Below, in pieces: positions 23,801-31,462 of a stretch of DNA of 57,419 nt. The translations under genes were made by a program, and so were the position numbers. The DNA comes from Streptosporangiaceae bacterium (GTDB lineage: Bacteria; Actinomycetota; Actinomycetes; Streptosporangiales; Streptosporangiaceae): positions 1 to 57,419 of the forward strand of contig JAFAZE010000088.1 in the NCBI GenBank assembly GCA_019239975.1, read 5' to 3'. Below the pieces are notes generated by a model. It was not told the origin of the DNA. It worked only from the letters and a program-made list of their open reading frames with translations, and searched no databases. Positions within the stretch are counted from its first letter, which is position 1. Every line of letters begins with the position of its first letter.

Positions 23801-23938
23801 TCCTACGACGACGTCCGCGCGCACGCGGCGGCCATCCTGGACAAGCTGCGCGACGGGTCGATGCCCTGCGACGGCGCGTGGCCGGCCGACCGGACCGAGC
23901 TCTTCAGCAGCTGGGCCGAATCCGGCATGCGGCCCTGA
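20780..23938 (+). CDS. Mosaic iron/redox protein: ferritin-like, CDGSH-type, 4Fe-4S, globin-like, cytochrome-like
   Basis: This 1052-residue protein starts at GTG 20780, five bases after GGGGAGG. Residues about 40-370 form a ferritin-like domain of the VioB-associated type; metal ligands are likely in AAELEHGIMCQYLF and TQEMLHLALV. At about 600-620 comes a CDGSH-type 2Fe-2S site, CRCGQSKTKPLCDGDCH, with one residue inserted before the His. A 4Fe-4S mono-cluster domain spans about 645-710 (GICQHSGFC, RYCPSGAL). A second CDGSH-type site near 760 reads CRCGHSQNKPFCSGMH. A group II truncated-globin-like part lies at about 795-925. The tail at about 980-1050 contains FAAHVRPLFRERDR and DGSMPCDGAWP. 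In the globin part the stretch that should hold the proximal His is replaced by a Gly/Ala run. Substrate unknown. Confidence 0.85.
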   Translation: MSDTTTNDSGVPGGNAPAAGSGRLAQLIETRGGKAKPEAPFVIEHREALLYMLCEAAELEHGIMCQYLFAAFTLKQSTAEGLTEEQLAAVNRWRSTVARVATQEMLHLALVQNLLSAVGMAPHLVRPNLPQPANHYPAGVRLALLPFGEQALRHFMFLERPETYDLEDAEGLAAMSRAEPLMSQHDIVPHGQDFATVGHLYRSIEAGLAHLAEKFGEEWLFVGPPRAQATETQFGWPELVPVTDLASAQRAIDTILEQGEGPRGHWRNAHFGQFVNVLQEYLDLRAADPGFEPTREVIAANVRPHEREEPVPLITDPLTARVTDLFNVGYEILLQTFYRFFAHTEETDAQLMTLADATVGLMVRVLKPLGALITTLPAGPEYPGKNAGPSFELFYETDYLLPHREAAWALIRERLEIAADFCDELCGGRGAAIMGQLMPVRAALREIAASLAAHLPAGGARAAGEGRPEPEEIAGVLARAADLVAAGSAGLAGAQRLGELLRPGPPNDGEIWQAAQEATRLRAALPPELTEKTAPLAEAAAALQDLALRLAPPAEREQRLARLRELLAGLPVTIQASRNGPYLVTNLPRLRSHLGEDTVPAPQLALCRCGQSKTKPLCDGDCHGNGFSGEKDPSRVPDHRDTYPGQQVTVFDNRGICQHSGFCTDRLPTVFRSGTEPFVAPSGGRMDEIIRATRYCPSGALSYALGSAEARSHVDWDNAREPVIEVTRDGPYRVTGGIALAGASGEDEARAEGSSREHYALCRCGHSQNKPFCSGMHWYVDFRDPAPSADPTPFEWAGGLPALTRMTQLLYEKHVPADPLLAPVFATMPADQPARLARWFAAALGGPATDGGAATDGGGAAADGGAAAAGGGAARPMAAAQPGGEFSEEQRARWVALLTLSADEAGLPADAAFRSVLQACVEWQSRAAMTGPAAGALPGPAPGGDIPRWDWGPGGPPAVQEAAAEEDQEPVAAAAPQPGEPVSFAAHVRPLFRERDRKSMSFAFDLWSYDDVRAHAAAILDKLRDGSMPCDGAWPADRTELFSSWAESGMRP

Positions 23939-23999
23939 GCCTCACCAGGGCCCTGAGCCTCACAGCGTCCTGAGCCTCACCAAGGGCCCTGAGCCTCAC
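23933..23999. repeat. Four imperfect copies of CCCTGAGCCTCAC
   Basis: Copies of the 13-mer CCCTGAGCCTCAC start near 23933, 23951, 23968 and 23987, with 4-7 bp spacers. The first copy contains the stop codon of the mosaic protein gene, so the array seems to have grown from the gene end. Possible slippage product or decayed terminator. Confidence 0.6.
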
Positions 24000-24160
24000 G
24001 GGAGAGTACCGATCTTGATGTGGGCGGGAGTACGGTAGGGAGGCGGTGGTTCCGGCCGCCTCCCGGTCCGCGGACAGGGCTGCAAGCTCACCGGGCTCGT
24101 CTCACGACCGGCTTCCTTCCCGCCCGTGTCGCGGACCCCGGGTGTGAGGAGCGATCGCCC

Positions 24161-25555
24161 ATGTCACTGACACGTACCCGGCGCCGCGGACGGACCGCAG
24201 CAGCGCTGCTCGCCCTGATGGGCTTGGCCCTGTTGCTGTCGGCGCCCCCCTCCACGGCATCCGCCGGCGCGGCCGGCCAACGGTCCGGCACGGCCGGCCA
24301 ACGGTCCAGCCAGCCGGCCCACGATCCAGCGATGGACCAGCTGAGCTGGCTGATCGGCGCCTCCGCGCGGGCGCCGCTGTCCGCTGCCGAGATCGAGCAG
24401 CATGTAGCGCGCCAGTTCCTCACGGCGGTCGGCGGCCCGGCCAGCGTCAACCAGTTGCTCGCGGAGCTGGGCACGCTCACTCTCCAGCAGGTCCAGTTCA
24501 GCGAGCCGGATCTCGTCCATGCCATCGTCGCCAGCAGCAAGGTGGGCACACTCGAAATCGAGCTGCAGACCGACACGTCGGGCCTGATCATGATCGTCCT
24601 GCCCCTCGGCGTGTCCCAGGTCGCGGCCCCCAGGAGCTGGCACGAACTGGACATGCGGCTGCGCGCGCTCGCCCCGGAAGTGTCCTTCGCCGCCATGACG
24701 ATGGGGCCGGAACGCGGCTGCCGTCTGGTGCACGGTGTCAGCGCCGCGACCGCACGGCCGCTGGGTTCGGCGTTCAAGCTGTATGTGCTCGGCGCTCTCG
24801 GCCATACCATCGCCCGCCACAAGGCGTCCTGGAACACCGGTCTCGCCGTTCACGAGCAGTGGAAGAGCCTGCCTTCCGGTGTGCTGCAGAACCTGCCGGC
24901 AGGCACCGGGCTGACCCTGCGGCAGTACGCCGACTACATGATCTCCCTCAGCGACAACACCGCGGCCGACCACCTGATCCACTTCCTCGGCCGCGATGCC
25001 GTGCAGGCCCAGCTCTTCCGTTTCCGGAACCGGTCAGCGGAGCGGGATATCCCCTTCCTCACGACCCGTGAGCTGTTCGCCCTCCGGAGCGCCGACTACC
25101 CGGTGCTCGCTGACGGCTATCTCGCGGGCTCGCGTGCGCAGCGCACCGCCGAGCTGGCGGCCCTGGACCGGATACCGCTCTCCAGGCTGAGCGGGTGGAC
25201 GCGGCCTGAAATGATAAACCAGATCGAGTGGTTCGCCTCGCCCGAGGACATATGCCGCGCCTACGCCGGCCTGTGGCGCGAGAACGCCAAGCCGGGGATG
25301 AGCGGCATCGGCGGCGCGCTTTCCATCAACGACGGCGGCATCGGCCTCGACCGCGCCCGGTACCCGCTCGTCTGGTTCAAGGGCGGCAGCGAGCCGGGCG
25401 TGCTGACGCTCAACTACCTCGCCCGCGCGTCCGACGGCCAGATCACCGTCAGCAGCGTGATGCTGGCCAGCCCGGGCAGCGCGTTCAACGAGGCCGCCAT
25501 AGCCGAAGAGGCACTCGCCCTGGCACGCGGCGGAATCCTGCTCGCCAGCCGCTAG
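24161..25555 (+). CDS. Secreted serine hydrolase, Cpe/LpqF-like (beta-lactamase fold)
   Basis: This 464-residue protein has a signal peptide (RRRGRTAAALLALMGLALLL, cleavage near ASA). Residues about 50-190 form the small N-terminal domain seen in ORF12/LpqF-type proteins. The C-terminal part has a class A beta-lactamase-like fold with catalytic-type motifs: the S-x-x-K in LGSAFKLYVLG near 207 and SDN in ISLSDNTAADH. The third motif is less clear (VWFKGGSEPG, in place of KTG). Relatives include LpqF and the clavulanate-cluster ORF12; most are esterase-like rather than resistance enzymes. ATG at 24161 begins the signal peptide and is preceded by a GAGGAG-type site. The gene is alone and ends before a repeat-rich gap. 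Confidence 0.85.
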   Translation: MSLTRTRRRGRTAAALLALMGLALLLSAPPSTASAGAAGQRSGTAGQRSSQPAHDPAMDQLSWLIGASARAPLSAAEIEQHVARQFLTAVGGPASVNQLLAELGTLTLQQVQFSEPDLVHAIVASSKVGTLEIELQTDTSGLIMIVLPLGVSQVAAPRSWHELDMRLRALAPEVSFAAMTMGPERGCRLVHGVSAATARPLGSAFKLYVLGALGHTIARHKASWNTGLAVHEQWKSLPSGVLQNLPAGTGLTLRQYADYMISLSDNTAADHLIHFLGRDAVQAQLFRFRNRSAERDIPFLTTRELFALRSADYPVLADGYLAGSRAQRTAELAALDRIPLSRLSGWTRPEMINQIEWFASPEDICRAYAGLWRENAKPGMSGIGGALSINDGGIGLDRARYPLVWFKGGSEPGVLTLNYLARASDGQITVSSVMLASPGSAFNEAAIAEEALALARGGILLASR

Positions 25556-25689
25556 GGCGCCCGGTCAGATAGTCGTCAGGCCTTGTGGGGTGCGCGGTCT
25601 TGGCGCCCCGGAAAGGGGGCGCTCACCTGGGGCCGCCCGTCGCTGGGGTTCGCGTGGGGTGTGGACGGGTGGCGGCCGGGCTCGCGACC

Positions 25690-25740
25690 GCCGACGGGCT
25701 GCAGGTGCCGACGGGCTGCGGGTGCCGACAGGCTGCGGGT
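25690..25740. repeat. Tandem repeat, 17 bp, three copies
   Basis: The unit GCCGACGGGCTGCGGGT occurs three times in a row (25690-25706, 25707-25723, 25724-25740) with single substitutions. The 17-bp period is not a multiple of three and the repeat lies between two convergent genes, so it is non-coding. Confidence 0.8.
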
Positions 25741-25758
25741 GCGGGGTCGCGGCTGGCC

Positions 25759-25810
25759 GGTTTTGGGTGCGATCCGTGCTGTGATAACAGCGCGGATCGC
25801 ACCCAAAACC
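25759..25810. terminator. Long near-perfect hairpin between convergent genes
   Basis: The left arm GGTTTTGGGTGCGATCCG plus TGCTGT pairs with the right arm ACAGCG plus CGGATCGCACCCAAAACC around the loop GATA. That makes 24 bp with one mismatch. Each arm ends in an A/T run, so read from either side it has a U-rich tail, as expected for a bidirectional terminator serving the hydrolase genes at 24161 and 25837. Its length is unusual, and a mobile palindromic element is the alternative. Confidence 0.6.
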
Positions 25811-25836
25811 CGGTTCGGCGGGATGGCCGGGCAGCC

Positions 25837-26442
25837 TCATCCGGTGGCGCGCGGGCGGGCGTCGTCCACGTCGCGGAGGAAGCCGAGGACCCGCTGGGTC
25901 AGGAGTGCGGTGGCGTCCGGGTCGTAGGTGGGCAGCGAGCTGTCGGCGAAATAGTGCTGGTCGCCGGGGTAAAGGAACAGTTCCGCGTCTTTGGCCTGGC
26001 CGACGAGCTCGCGGGCGAAGTCGATGTCGCCCTCGCCGACGAAGATAGGGTCGGCGTCCATCCCGTGTATCTGCGCCGGTACGCCTTCGGGCCAGGCCGG
26101 GCCGAACTCCGAGACCGGGACGCAGGAATAGAACAGCAGCGCGCCCCGCGCACCCGGCCGGGTCTGCGCGAGCTTCTGGGCAGGGAGCACGCCGAGCGAG
26201 AAGCCGGCGTACACCAGCCCGGCGGGCAGCCCTTCGACCGCCCGGACCCCGCGGTCGATCACCTCACCGGGGAAGCCGATCTCCCCCGCGTACCCCATCC
26301 CCTCCTCGATCGAGCCAAAGATGCGGCCATCGAACAGGTCGGGCGTGTGCACGGTGTGCCCGGCGCGCCGCAGCTCGCCGGCGAAGGCGACAACGCCCGG
26401 GGTCAGCCCCTGCGCGTGATGGAACAGCACCACCTCGGCCAT
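25837..26442 (-). CDS. Dienelactone hydrolase-family alpha/beta hydrolase
   Basis: This 201-residue protein is compact, as usual for the family. The nucleophile elbow is YAGFSLGVLP, with Ser in place of the Cys of classical dienelactone hydrolases. The catalytic His sits in GDQHYFAD and an acidic residue in HGMDADPIF. The N-terminal strand VVLFHHAQGLTPGVV forms the oxyanion region. It probably hydrolyses small esters or lactones in the cytosol; the substrate cannot be inferred. ATG at 26442 gives the normal family length. It is monocistronic. Confidence 0.9.
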   Translation of the reverse strand: MAEVVLFHHAQGLTPGVVAFAGELRRAGHTVHTPDLFDGRIFGSIEEGMGYAGEIGFPGEVIDRGVRAVEGLPAGLVYAGFSLGVLPAQKLAQTRPGARGALLFYSCVPVSEFGPAWPEGVPAQIHGMDADPIFVGEGDIDFARELVGQAKDAELFLYPGDQHYFADSSLPTYDPDATALLTQRVLGFLRDVDDARPRATG

Positions 26443-26599
26443 GCGTGCACTCCTCTCCTCGCGCGCCAGCTTCCCACACTGAGTAGAAGGTACCGGCCGT
26501 CACTGTCAGACGGCTGCCCTGGCCGCTTCCGTGCTGTCGCGCCGCATCAGGGTCATCAGTCACGCCCGTAGCTGACCTCATCAGCACCGCTGGCCGCTA

Positions 26600-26694
26600 C
26601 AGCACCATCCTTCGTGATCGTGGAAGATTAGGTGTCGTATGAGGCCCCGCGTTTCCGCGAACATGACGCCTGTCCGTTTTGCCCGATTGACGTT
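26600..26694 (+). repeat. Dispersed repeat copy 2 (CPFCP element)
   Basis: This copy aligns without gaps to 7795-7889. It encodes YEAPRFREHDACPFCPI in the frame equivalent to copy 1, but an in-frame TAG interrupts the peptide just upstream of the conserved part. A 28-bp tandem repeat begins at its right end. See the first copy for interpretation. Confidence 0.55.
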
Positions 26695-26746
26695 GTGCGT
26701 GCGCAAGAGGCACGGAGACGTTGTGCGTGCGCAAGGGGCACGGAGG
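26691..26746. repeat. Tandem repeat, 28 bp, two copies
   Basis: Two adjacent 28-bp units (26691-26718 and 26719-26746), beginning CGTTGTGCGTGCGCAAG, differ at only two positions. They follow the dispersed repeat directly. No gene covers 26443-26786. Confidence 0.75.
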
Positions 26747-26786
26747 CGTGGCGGCCAGCGGGCCGCCGGGCTCACCCGTGCGGCGA

Positions 26787-28295
26787 TCAGGCGGTCGTGT
26801 CCTCTTCCTTCCAGGCGGGGGCTCCGGTGTAGGTGTAGGGGTTGTTGAGGACCTCGTGCTCGGGGATCTCGGGGTTCATGCCCTCGCCCCAGGCCTGCTC
26901 GCCGAGCTCGCTCTTGAGGTACTCCACCGTCTGTTCCGATGCCTGCCTGGCCTTGGCCAGGTCGATGCCGACGAGGCGGTGCTCATACTTCACGACGCGC
27001 CCGTTCACGACCACGGTGTGCACGTCGCCGCGCTGCGCCTGGTAGACGACATGGCCATAGGGGTGCAGGATCGGGAAGCTGACCGGCGAGTCGTCGTTCT
27101 TGATCAGCACCACGTCGGCCTTCTTGCCCTCCTCGAGGCTGCCGATCACCGAGTCCAGGCCGAGTGCCCTCGCCCCACCGCGGGTCGCCCAGTCGACCAC
27201 CTGCTCGGCGCGCAGGTGGTGGTTGGTGACGGTCTTCTCGTCCTGGTGCGCCTCGAAGTGACACATGACGCGGTCGGCGTTGAGCGTGGCGCGCATGGCG
27301 GAGAAGATGTCACCGCTCCACCAGACGCTGGTGTCCTGCGACAGCGACACCGGGATGCCGTAGTTGCGGAGCTTCCAGGTGGGCGGGTAACCCTGGCCGG
27401 CGCTGCACTCGCTTTCGGTCGAGACCGACACCGAGCCGCCGGTGGCGGCGATGATGTGGTAGGAGTCCGGCGACAGCGAGGCGGCGTGCACGTAGGTGGT
27501 TCCCGGGGTGGCGAACCCGTTCTCGTACATGTGCCGGATGCCGTTGTCGTTGGTCGCGCCCCAGACCCCGGCGTGCGTGGTCACCCGCACGCCGAGCTCC
27601 CTGGCCACCTCGAAGGTGGCCTTCTCGGGGAACGCCGGGTTGTCACCGGGTATGTCGAACGCGATCTGGAAGCCCAGCATGTCGCCCTTGCCGTCGAACC
27701 GGCGGACGTAGAAGTCACGGAACTCGGGCGCCGTGCTCCACTCCCACGATCCCTGCTGGATGTTGCCGTAGGCCAGGACAAAACGGCCGGGCACCTCCTC
27801 GAGGGCATCGGTGGCGGCTTCGGCGTGGTCGGTCGTCTGCAGGCCGTGCGACCAGTCCACCGTGGTGGTCACGCCGGCCTCCACCGACTCGATGGCCGAC
27901 AGCAGGTTTCCGGCGTAGATGTCCTGCGGGCGGAACTTCTTGCCCCAGTTGAGGTAGTACCAGACGAAATACTGGGTGAGGGTCCAGTCCGCGCCGTACG
28001 CGCGCATGGCGGTCTGCCACATGTGGCGGTGGGTGTCGATCATGCCAGGCATGAGGATGCCCCCGCTGGCATCGATCTCGGAGGTGCCGTCCGGCACCTG
28101 CAGGCCGGGACCCACCGCGGCGATCCGCTCCCCCGTGATCAGCAGGTCCGCCCCGGTCAGGATGTGGTGCGCGTCGTCCATCGTCAGGATCGTGGCGTTC
28201 CGGAAGACCACCGGCCCGCCCGGGGCCGGGTCCGCTGCCGCCGCTGACTGCGTGCCGGAAACTGGCTGGGCGCCGGGAGAGGGAGCGGTTGTCAT
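26787..28295 (-). CDS. Amidohydrolase-family metal-dependent hydrolase
   Basis: This 502-residue enzyme belongs to the AtzA/TrzN/guanine-deaminase-like branch. The first metal motif is GMIDTHRHMWQ (HxH). Later ligands are in VRVTTHAGVWG and TYVHAASLSPDS, and the Asp in VSLSQDTSVWW. The final beta-sandwich contains GKKADVVLIK. Members deaminate or dechlorinate heterocycles; the substrate here is unknown. GGAGG six bases before the ATG at 28295 sets the start, and a GTG 12 bp upstream is less likely. It has the same orientation as the dioxygenase gene, but a 213-bp gap separates them, so co-transcription is possible but unproven. Confidence 0.9.
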   Translation of the reverse strand: MTTAPSPGAQPVSGTQSAAAADPAPGGPVVFRNATILTMDDAHHILTGADLLITGERIAAVGPGLQVPDGTSEIDASGGILMPGMIDTHRHMWQTAMRAYGADWTLTQYFVWYYLNWGKKFRPQDIYAGNLLSAIESVEAGVTTTVDWSHGLQTTDHAEAATDALEEVPGRFVLAYGNIQQGSWEWSTAPEFRDFYVRRFDGKGDMLGFQIAFDIPGDNPAFPEKATFEVARELGVRVTTHAGVWGATNDNGIRHMYENGFATPGTTYVHAASLSPDSYHIIAATGGSVSVSTESECSAGQGYPPTWKLRNYGIPVSLSQDTSVWWSGDIFSAMRATLNADRVMCHFEAHQDEKTVTNHHLRAEQVVDWATRGGARALGLDSVIGSLEEGKKADVVLIKNDDSPVSFPILHPYGHVVYQAQRGDVHTVVVNGRVVKYEHRLVGIDLAKARQASEQTVEYLKSELGEQAWGEGMNPEIPEHEVLNNPYTYTGAPAWKEEDTTA

Positions 28296-28508
28296 CGGAA
28301 CCTCCACTTTGAGGCGGGTATGCGACGAAACGTACGGGCGTCCGCGAATCGGGCAGTAGTGCCTGACCGGAAGCCTGGCCTCGCCCGCCCGCCCCTGTCA
28401 AGAGCCGGCACTCCCCCGGTCAGCCGTCGGGGACAGTGTCATATGTCCCTGCACAGACCCCGGCGGAACGGACGGTCAAACGGCGGCCCCTGCCGTTGCC
28501 CGGGCCGG

Positions 28509-29444
28509 TCATGCCGCCCGCGCCCCGGGGGCAGGCGAGTAATGCGAGGCATCTCCCCTTATCGAGTAGCTTTCCTTGCCGTCGGCGCCGACCGGTATGT
28601 CACCGGCGACCGTGACCCGGTTGAGCCGCCTGGGCAGGTCATCATAGTTGTCGATCGCGTAGTGCTGGGTGATCCGGTTGTCGAACAGCACGAGCTGGCC
28701 GGGTTCCCAGCTCCACCGCAGGACGTTCTCCGGCCGGGTCACATAGGCCTGCAGCAGCCGCAGGATGTCCCGTGACTCGCCGTCCGGCAGGCCCACGATC
28801 CGCCGCGCGAACCCGCCGATGAACAGGCCGCGCTCGCCGGTCAGTGGGTGCACCCGGACCACCGGGTGCACGGTCTCGTACCTGATCGAGGTGAATATCG
28901 CCTCCTGCTCCCGCTTCCGTTCCCGCTCGGCGTCGTCCAGGCTCTCCTTCGGCACCGCGTAGTCGAAGTCGTTGGTGTGCACCGCCCACAGCGTGTCGGC
29001 GAAATCGCGCAGCGGGACCGGCAGGTCGCGGTAGGCCGCGGCCGCGTTCGCGATCAGGGTCTCCCCGCCGTACGGCGGGATCGTGATGCTGCGCAGCGTG
29101 CTGGCCTGCGGCGGATTCAGCACGAACGTCACGTCGGTGTGCCAGTGGTTCGCCTTGCCCCTTTCGTTGTCCACCGGCAGTACGCTGGGCGCGCCGGCGA
29201 CGGCCGGGACCGTCGGGTGCGCCGTGGTCAGCTCGCCGAAGTAGCGGGCGAAACGCTGCTGGCCCTCGTCGTCGAGGCTGACATCGCGGAACACCAGCGC
29301 CTTGTGCTCGTTCAGCGCCGCGCGCAGCGCGGTCACGTCCGGCGGGGCCAGGTCGAGCTCCGGCCCGGCGCCGGTGACCTCGGCGCCGATGCGCGCGGTG
29401 AGCTTGCGGATGTCCAGCCTGGTTGTGCTCGCTGTTGACGTCAT
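28509..29444 (-). CDS. TauD/TfdA-family Fe(II)/2-oxoglutarate dioxygenase
   Basis: This 311-residue protein has the full facial triad: His and Asp in NHWHTDVTFV (about residue 100) and the distal His in DNRITQHYAIDNY (about 260), followed by the 2-oxoglutarate-binding Arg in RRLNRVTV. The opening LTARIGAEVTGA and FRDVSLDDEGQQRFARYFG are family-typical. It probably oxidises a sulfonate, phenoxyacid or similar small molecule to release a side group; the substrate is not deducible. A good promoter places the transcription start at about the ATG, so the message may be leaderless. Confidence 0.92.
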   Translation of the reverse strand: MTSTASTTRLDIRKLTARIGAEVTGAGPELDLAPPDVTALRAALNEHKALVFRDVSLDDEGQQRFARYFGELTTAHPTVPAVAGAPSVLPVDNERGKANHWHTDVTFVLNPPQASTLRSITIPPYGGETLIANAAAAYRDLPVPLRDFADTLWAVHTNDFDYAVPKESLDDAERERKREQEAIFTSIRYETVHPVVRVHPLTGERGLFIGGFARRIVGLPDGESRDILRLLQAYVTRPENVLRWSWEPGQLVLFDNRITQHYAIDNYDDLPRRLNRVTVAGDIPVGADGKESYSIRGDASHYSPAPGARAA

Positions 29445-29451
29445 ACGGATA

Positions 29452-29480
29452 ACTATATAAAACCGACCTATTTAGTCGAA
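29452..29480 (-). promoter_or_regulatory. Sigma-A-type promoter of the dioxygenase gene, probably leaderless
   Basis: On the minus strand TTCGAC (29480-29475) and TATAGT (29457-29452) are separated by exactly 17 bp. Only seven bases separate the -10 hexamer from the ATG at 29444, so transcription should begin at or next to the start codon. The AT-rich spacer contrasts strongly with the surrounding DNA. Confidence 0.6.
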
Positions 29481-29501
29481 TATGACGTGGATCACATCGG
29501 C

Positions 29502-29560
29502 GGCGTGGGGAATCGACGGCTTGGGGAATCGACGGCGTGGGGAATCGACGGCGTGGGGAG
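29502..29560. repeat. Tandem repeat, 16 bp, 3.6 copies
   Basis: The unit GGCGTGGGGAATCGAC is repeated at 29502, 29518 and 29534 with one substitution, followed by a 10-bp partial copy. It lies between the dioxygenase promoter and the 3-prime end of the reductase gene. Confidence 0.8.
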
Positions 29561-29565
29561 TGGCG

Positions 29566-30234
29566 CTACCGGGTGGCCTGCGCGAGCGCGGCGCGGATCT
29601 TGTCCTCGCCGGCCGGGATGCCGGACTCGTCGCTGAACGGGCCGTACGGCGCGCCGTAGGCCGGCGCGCCGGGCTCCTGGCGCCAGCTGTCGGCGAGCGA
29701 TCCGCCGTCCACCGCGCCGTACCCGATCGAGTCGAGGAAGGTGGTCACCGCCGACTTCGCGGCCGCGTCGTCGCCCGCGATGGGCAGGAACGTACGGTCG
29801 GCGGCACCGGCCGGACGGGCGAGCGACTGAAGATGCTTGTAGTAGATGTTGTTGAACGCCTTCACGACCGTCGCCCCGGGCAGCTGCTGCTGAAGGAACG
29901 CGCTGCTGGTCAGCGAGCCGCCGTCGAGTTCCGCGATATGCCCGTCACGTTGCGTGTAGTAGTTGCCCGTGTCGATGACCAGCTTGCCGGCCAGGGCGCC
30001 GGCCGGAAGGTCCCGGTACGCGCGCACCGGGATCGCTACCACCACGATGTCCGCGGCCGCGGCCGCCTCCGCGCCGGCCGCCGCGCCGGCGAGCGGCCCG
30101 AGCTCCGCCACGAAATCCTTGAGCGTCTCCGGGCCGCGGGAGTTGCTCAGCATGACCTGATGCCCCGCGGCCACGCTGAGCCGCGCCACCGTCCCGCCGA
30201 TCTTCCCGCTGCCGATGAAAGCCACAGTTGTCAT
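29566..30234 (-). CDS. NADP(H)-binding oxidoreductase, F420-dependent reductase-like
   Basis: This 222-residue Rossmann protein opens with FIGSGKIGGTVARLSVAAGH and the phosphate-accepting LSNSRGPETL, typical of the F420-dependent NADP oxidoreductase family. VVKAFNNIYYKHLQ and DSIGYGAVDGGSL correspond to the family's second half. It is related to the protein at 8211-8879 but clearly diverged, so they are not recent duplicates. Its start lies 19 bp after the transporter gene on the same strand, so the two may form an operon. F420 use is inferred from family only. Confidence 0.88.
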   Translation of the reverse strand: MTTVAFIGSGKIGGTVARLSVAAGHQVMLSNSRGPETLKDFVAELGPLAGAAAGAEAAAAADIVVVAIPVRAYRDLPAGALAGKLVIDTGNYYTQRDGHIAELDGGSLTSSAFLQQQLPGATVVKAFNNIYYKHLQSLARPAGAADRTFLPIAGDDAAAKSAVTTFLDSIGYGAVDGGSLADSWRQEPGAPAYGAPYGPFSDESGIPAGEDKIRAALAQATR

Positions 30235-30252
30235 GCGAGCGGCAACTCCGGA

Positions 30253-31239
30253 CTACCCGCGATCATTCCGGCGCGGCGCGCTGTCCAGGGTGAGCTCGCG
30301 GAGCTGCCCGCCGCGGCCCTGTTGCTGGTAGCCGGGCTGGTATCCGGCCGGCAGGCAGGAGGGATCCTTGTCCTCGCCGACGATGAGGCAGCTGTGGCTG
30401 AGGGCCGCGGCACCGGCGATGACGACGGCCAGGGCCAGGGCCTCGCCGGCCAGGTCCATGACACCGGTACGGATGTGCTCGCCGAACAGGAACACCCCGA
30501 GCAGGCTCGCCGAGAGCGGGTCGAGAACGGTGAACCCGGGCTGCGACGCGGCCAGCGGGCCGGCCGCGAGCGCGTGTGACGCCAGGAGCATCGTCCCCGC
30601 CCCGACGGTGATCAGCACATAGACCGACCAGCTGGAGAAGACGGCGCCGACGCCATCACCCAGATGGGAGCTGAGCTCCTTGATGACCGCGGCCACGAAC
30701 CCCCACGCGATCCCGGTGGCGCAGCCGAGCACGGCTGCCCGCCGGGACGCGGACGCCCCCGGGCGTTTCCCCTGCCCGAAGGCCACGGCAAGGGCCGCGA
30801 GCACGACGGCGAACGTCAGGAGCCCTGCCTGCAGCCACGACGAGCCGGCCGCGTGCAGCTGGCCCCCGGACGGCCACGCCAGGCGGAGGAACAGGCCGAT
30901 CCCTGCCGACATGGCCACCGCGGCCATCCAGTCGCGGCGCCGCACCTTCACCCGCCGCGAACCGCCGACGGCCATGTAGCCGAAGACGAACAGCAGCTCG
31001 AGAGCCAGCAGGGGCTGGACCAGTGCAAGCGCGCCGAAGTGCAGGGCGGTCAGCTGGAAAACGAATCCGAGGATCATGCTCGCCACGCCAAGCACCCAGA
31101 CCGGCCGGCGGGCCAGGCGGAAGAGCAGCCATATGTCGAAGCCCGCCGTTTCGCTGCTCCTGGCGGCAATGCGCTGGCACACCGAGGACGTGGCCGTACA
31201 GAAGCTCGCCGCAACGGCCAGCAGGATCGCCTTCTCCAT
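30253..31239 (-). CDS. EamA/DMT-superfamily transporter
   Basis: This 328-residue integral membrane protein has about nine hydrophobic helices; the first is MEKAILLAVAASFCTATSSV and the second begins WVLGVASMILGFVFQLTAL. The family's internal duplication is visible in LALVQPLLALELLFVFGY in the first half and GFTVLDPLSASLLGVFLFGE in the second. Such proteins export metabolites or amino acids; no substrate can be named. A GGGAGG site stands before the ATG at 31239, where the first helix begins, so longer readings are rejected. The hydrophilic C-terminal 35 residues are variable. Confidence 0.88.
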   Translation of the reverse strand: MEKAILLAVAASFCTATSSVCQRIAARSSETAGFDIWLLFRLARRPVWVLGVASMILGFVFQLTALHFGALALVQPLLALELLFVFGYMAVGGSRRVKVRRRDWMAAVAMSAGIGLFLRLAWPSGGQLHAAGSSWLQAGLLTFAVVLAALAVAFGQGKRPGASASRRAAVLGCATGIAWGFVAAVIKELSSHLGDGVGAVFSSWSVYVLITVGAGTMLLASHALAAGPLAASQPGFTVLDPLSASLLGVFLFGEHIRTGVMDLAGEALALAVVIAGAAALSHSCLIVGEDKDPSCLPAGYQPGYQQQGRGGQLRELTLDSAPRRNDRG

Positions 31240-31462
31240 CGGCCTCCCTTCCCGCATCCCCCGACCGGCTCGAACAGCACCGGCGCCCCGGTAATTCCAA
31301 TGATTCCGGGGCGGGCGCGCCAGCGCTATCGAATTATCGCCGTAGCCACCCCCGTCACCAGCACATCGCTGATGGTGAGCCACCGTCCGTTCCGAAAAAT
31401 CATTTTGATCGAACCGAACGGGACGTGGTGCCCCGCGCCGGCCAGCGCTTTTCCGGAGGGCG

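Noticed and set aside
20678..23824. A 1048-codon open frame antisense to the mosaic iron protein gene
   Set aside because: Its composition (Arg, Gly, Pro, His) is that of the complement of a GC-rich gene; the plus-strand frame has clear conserved domains and a good ribosome site.
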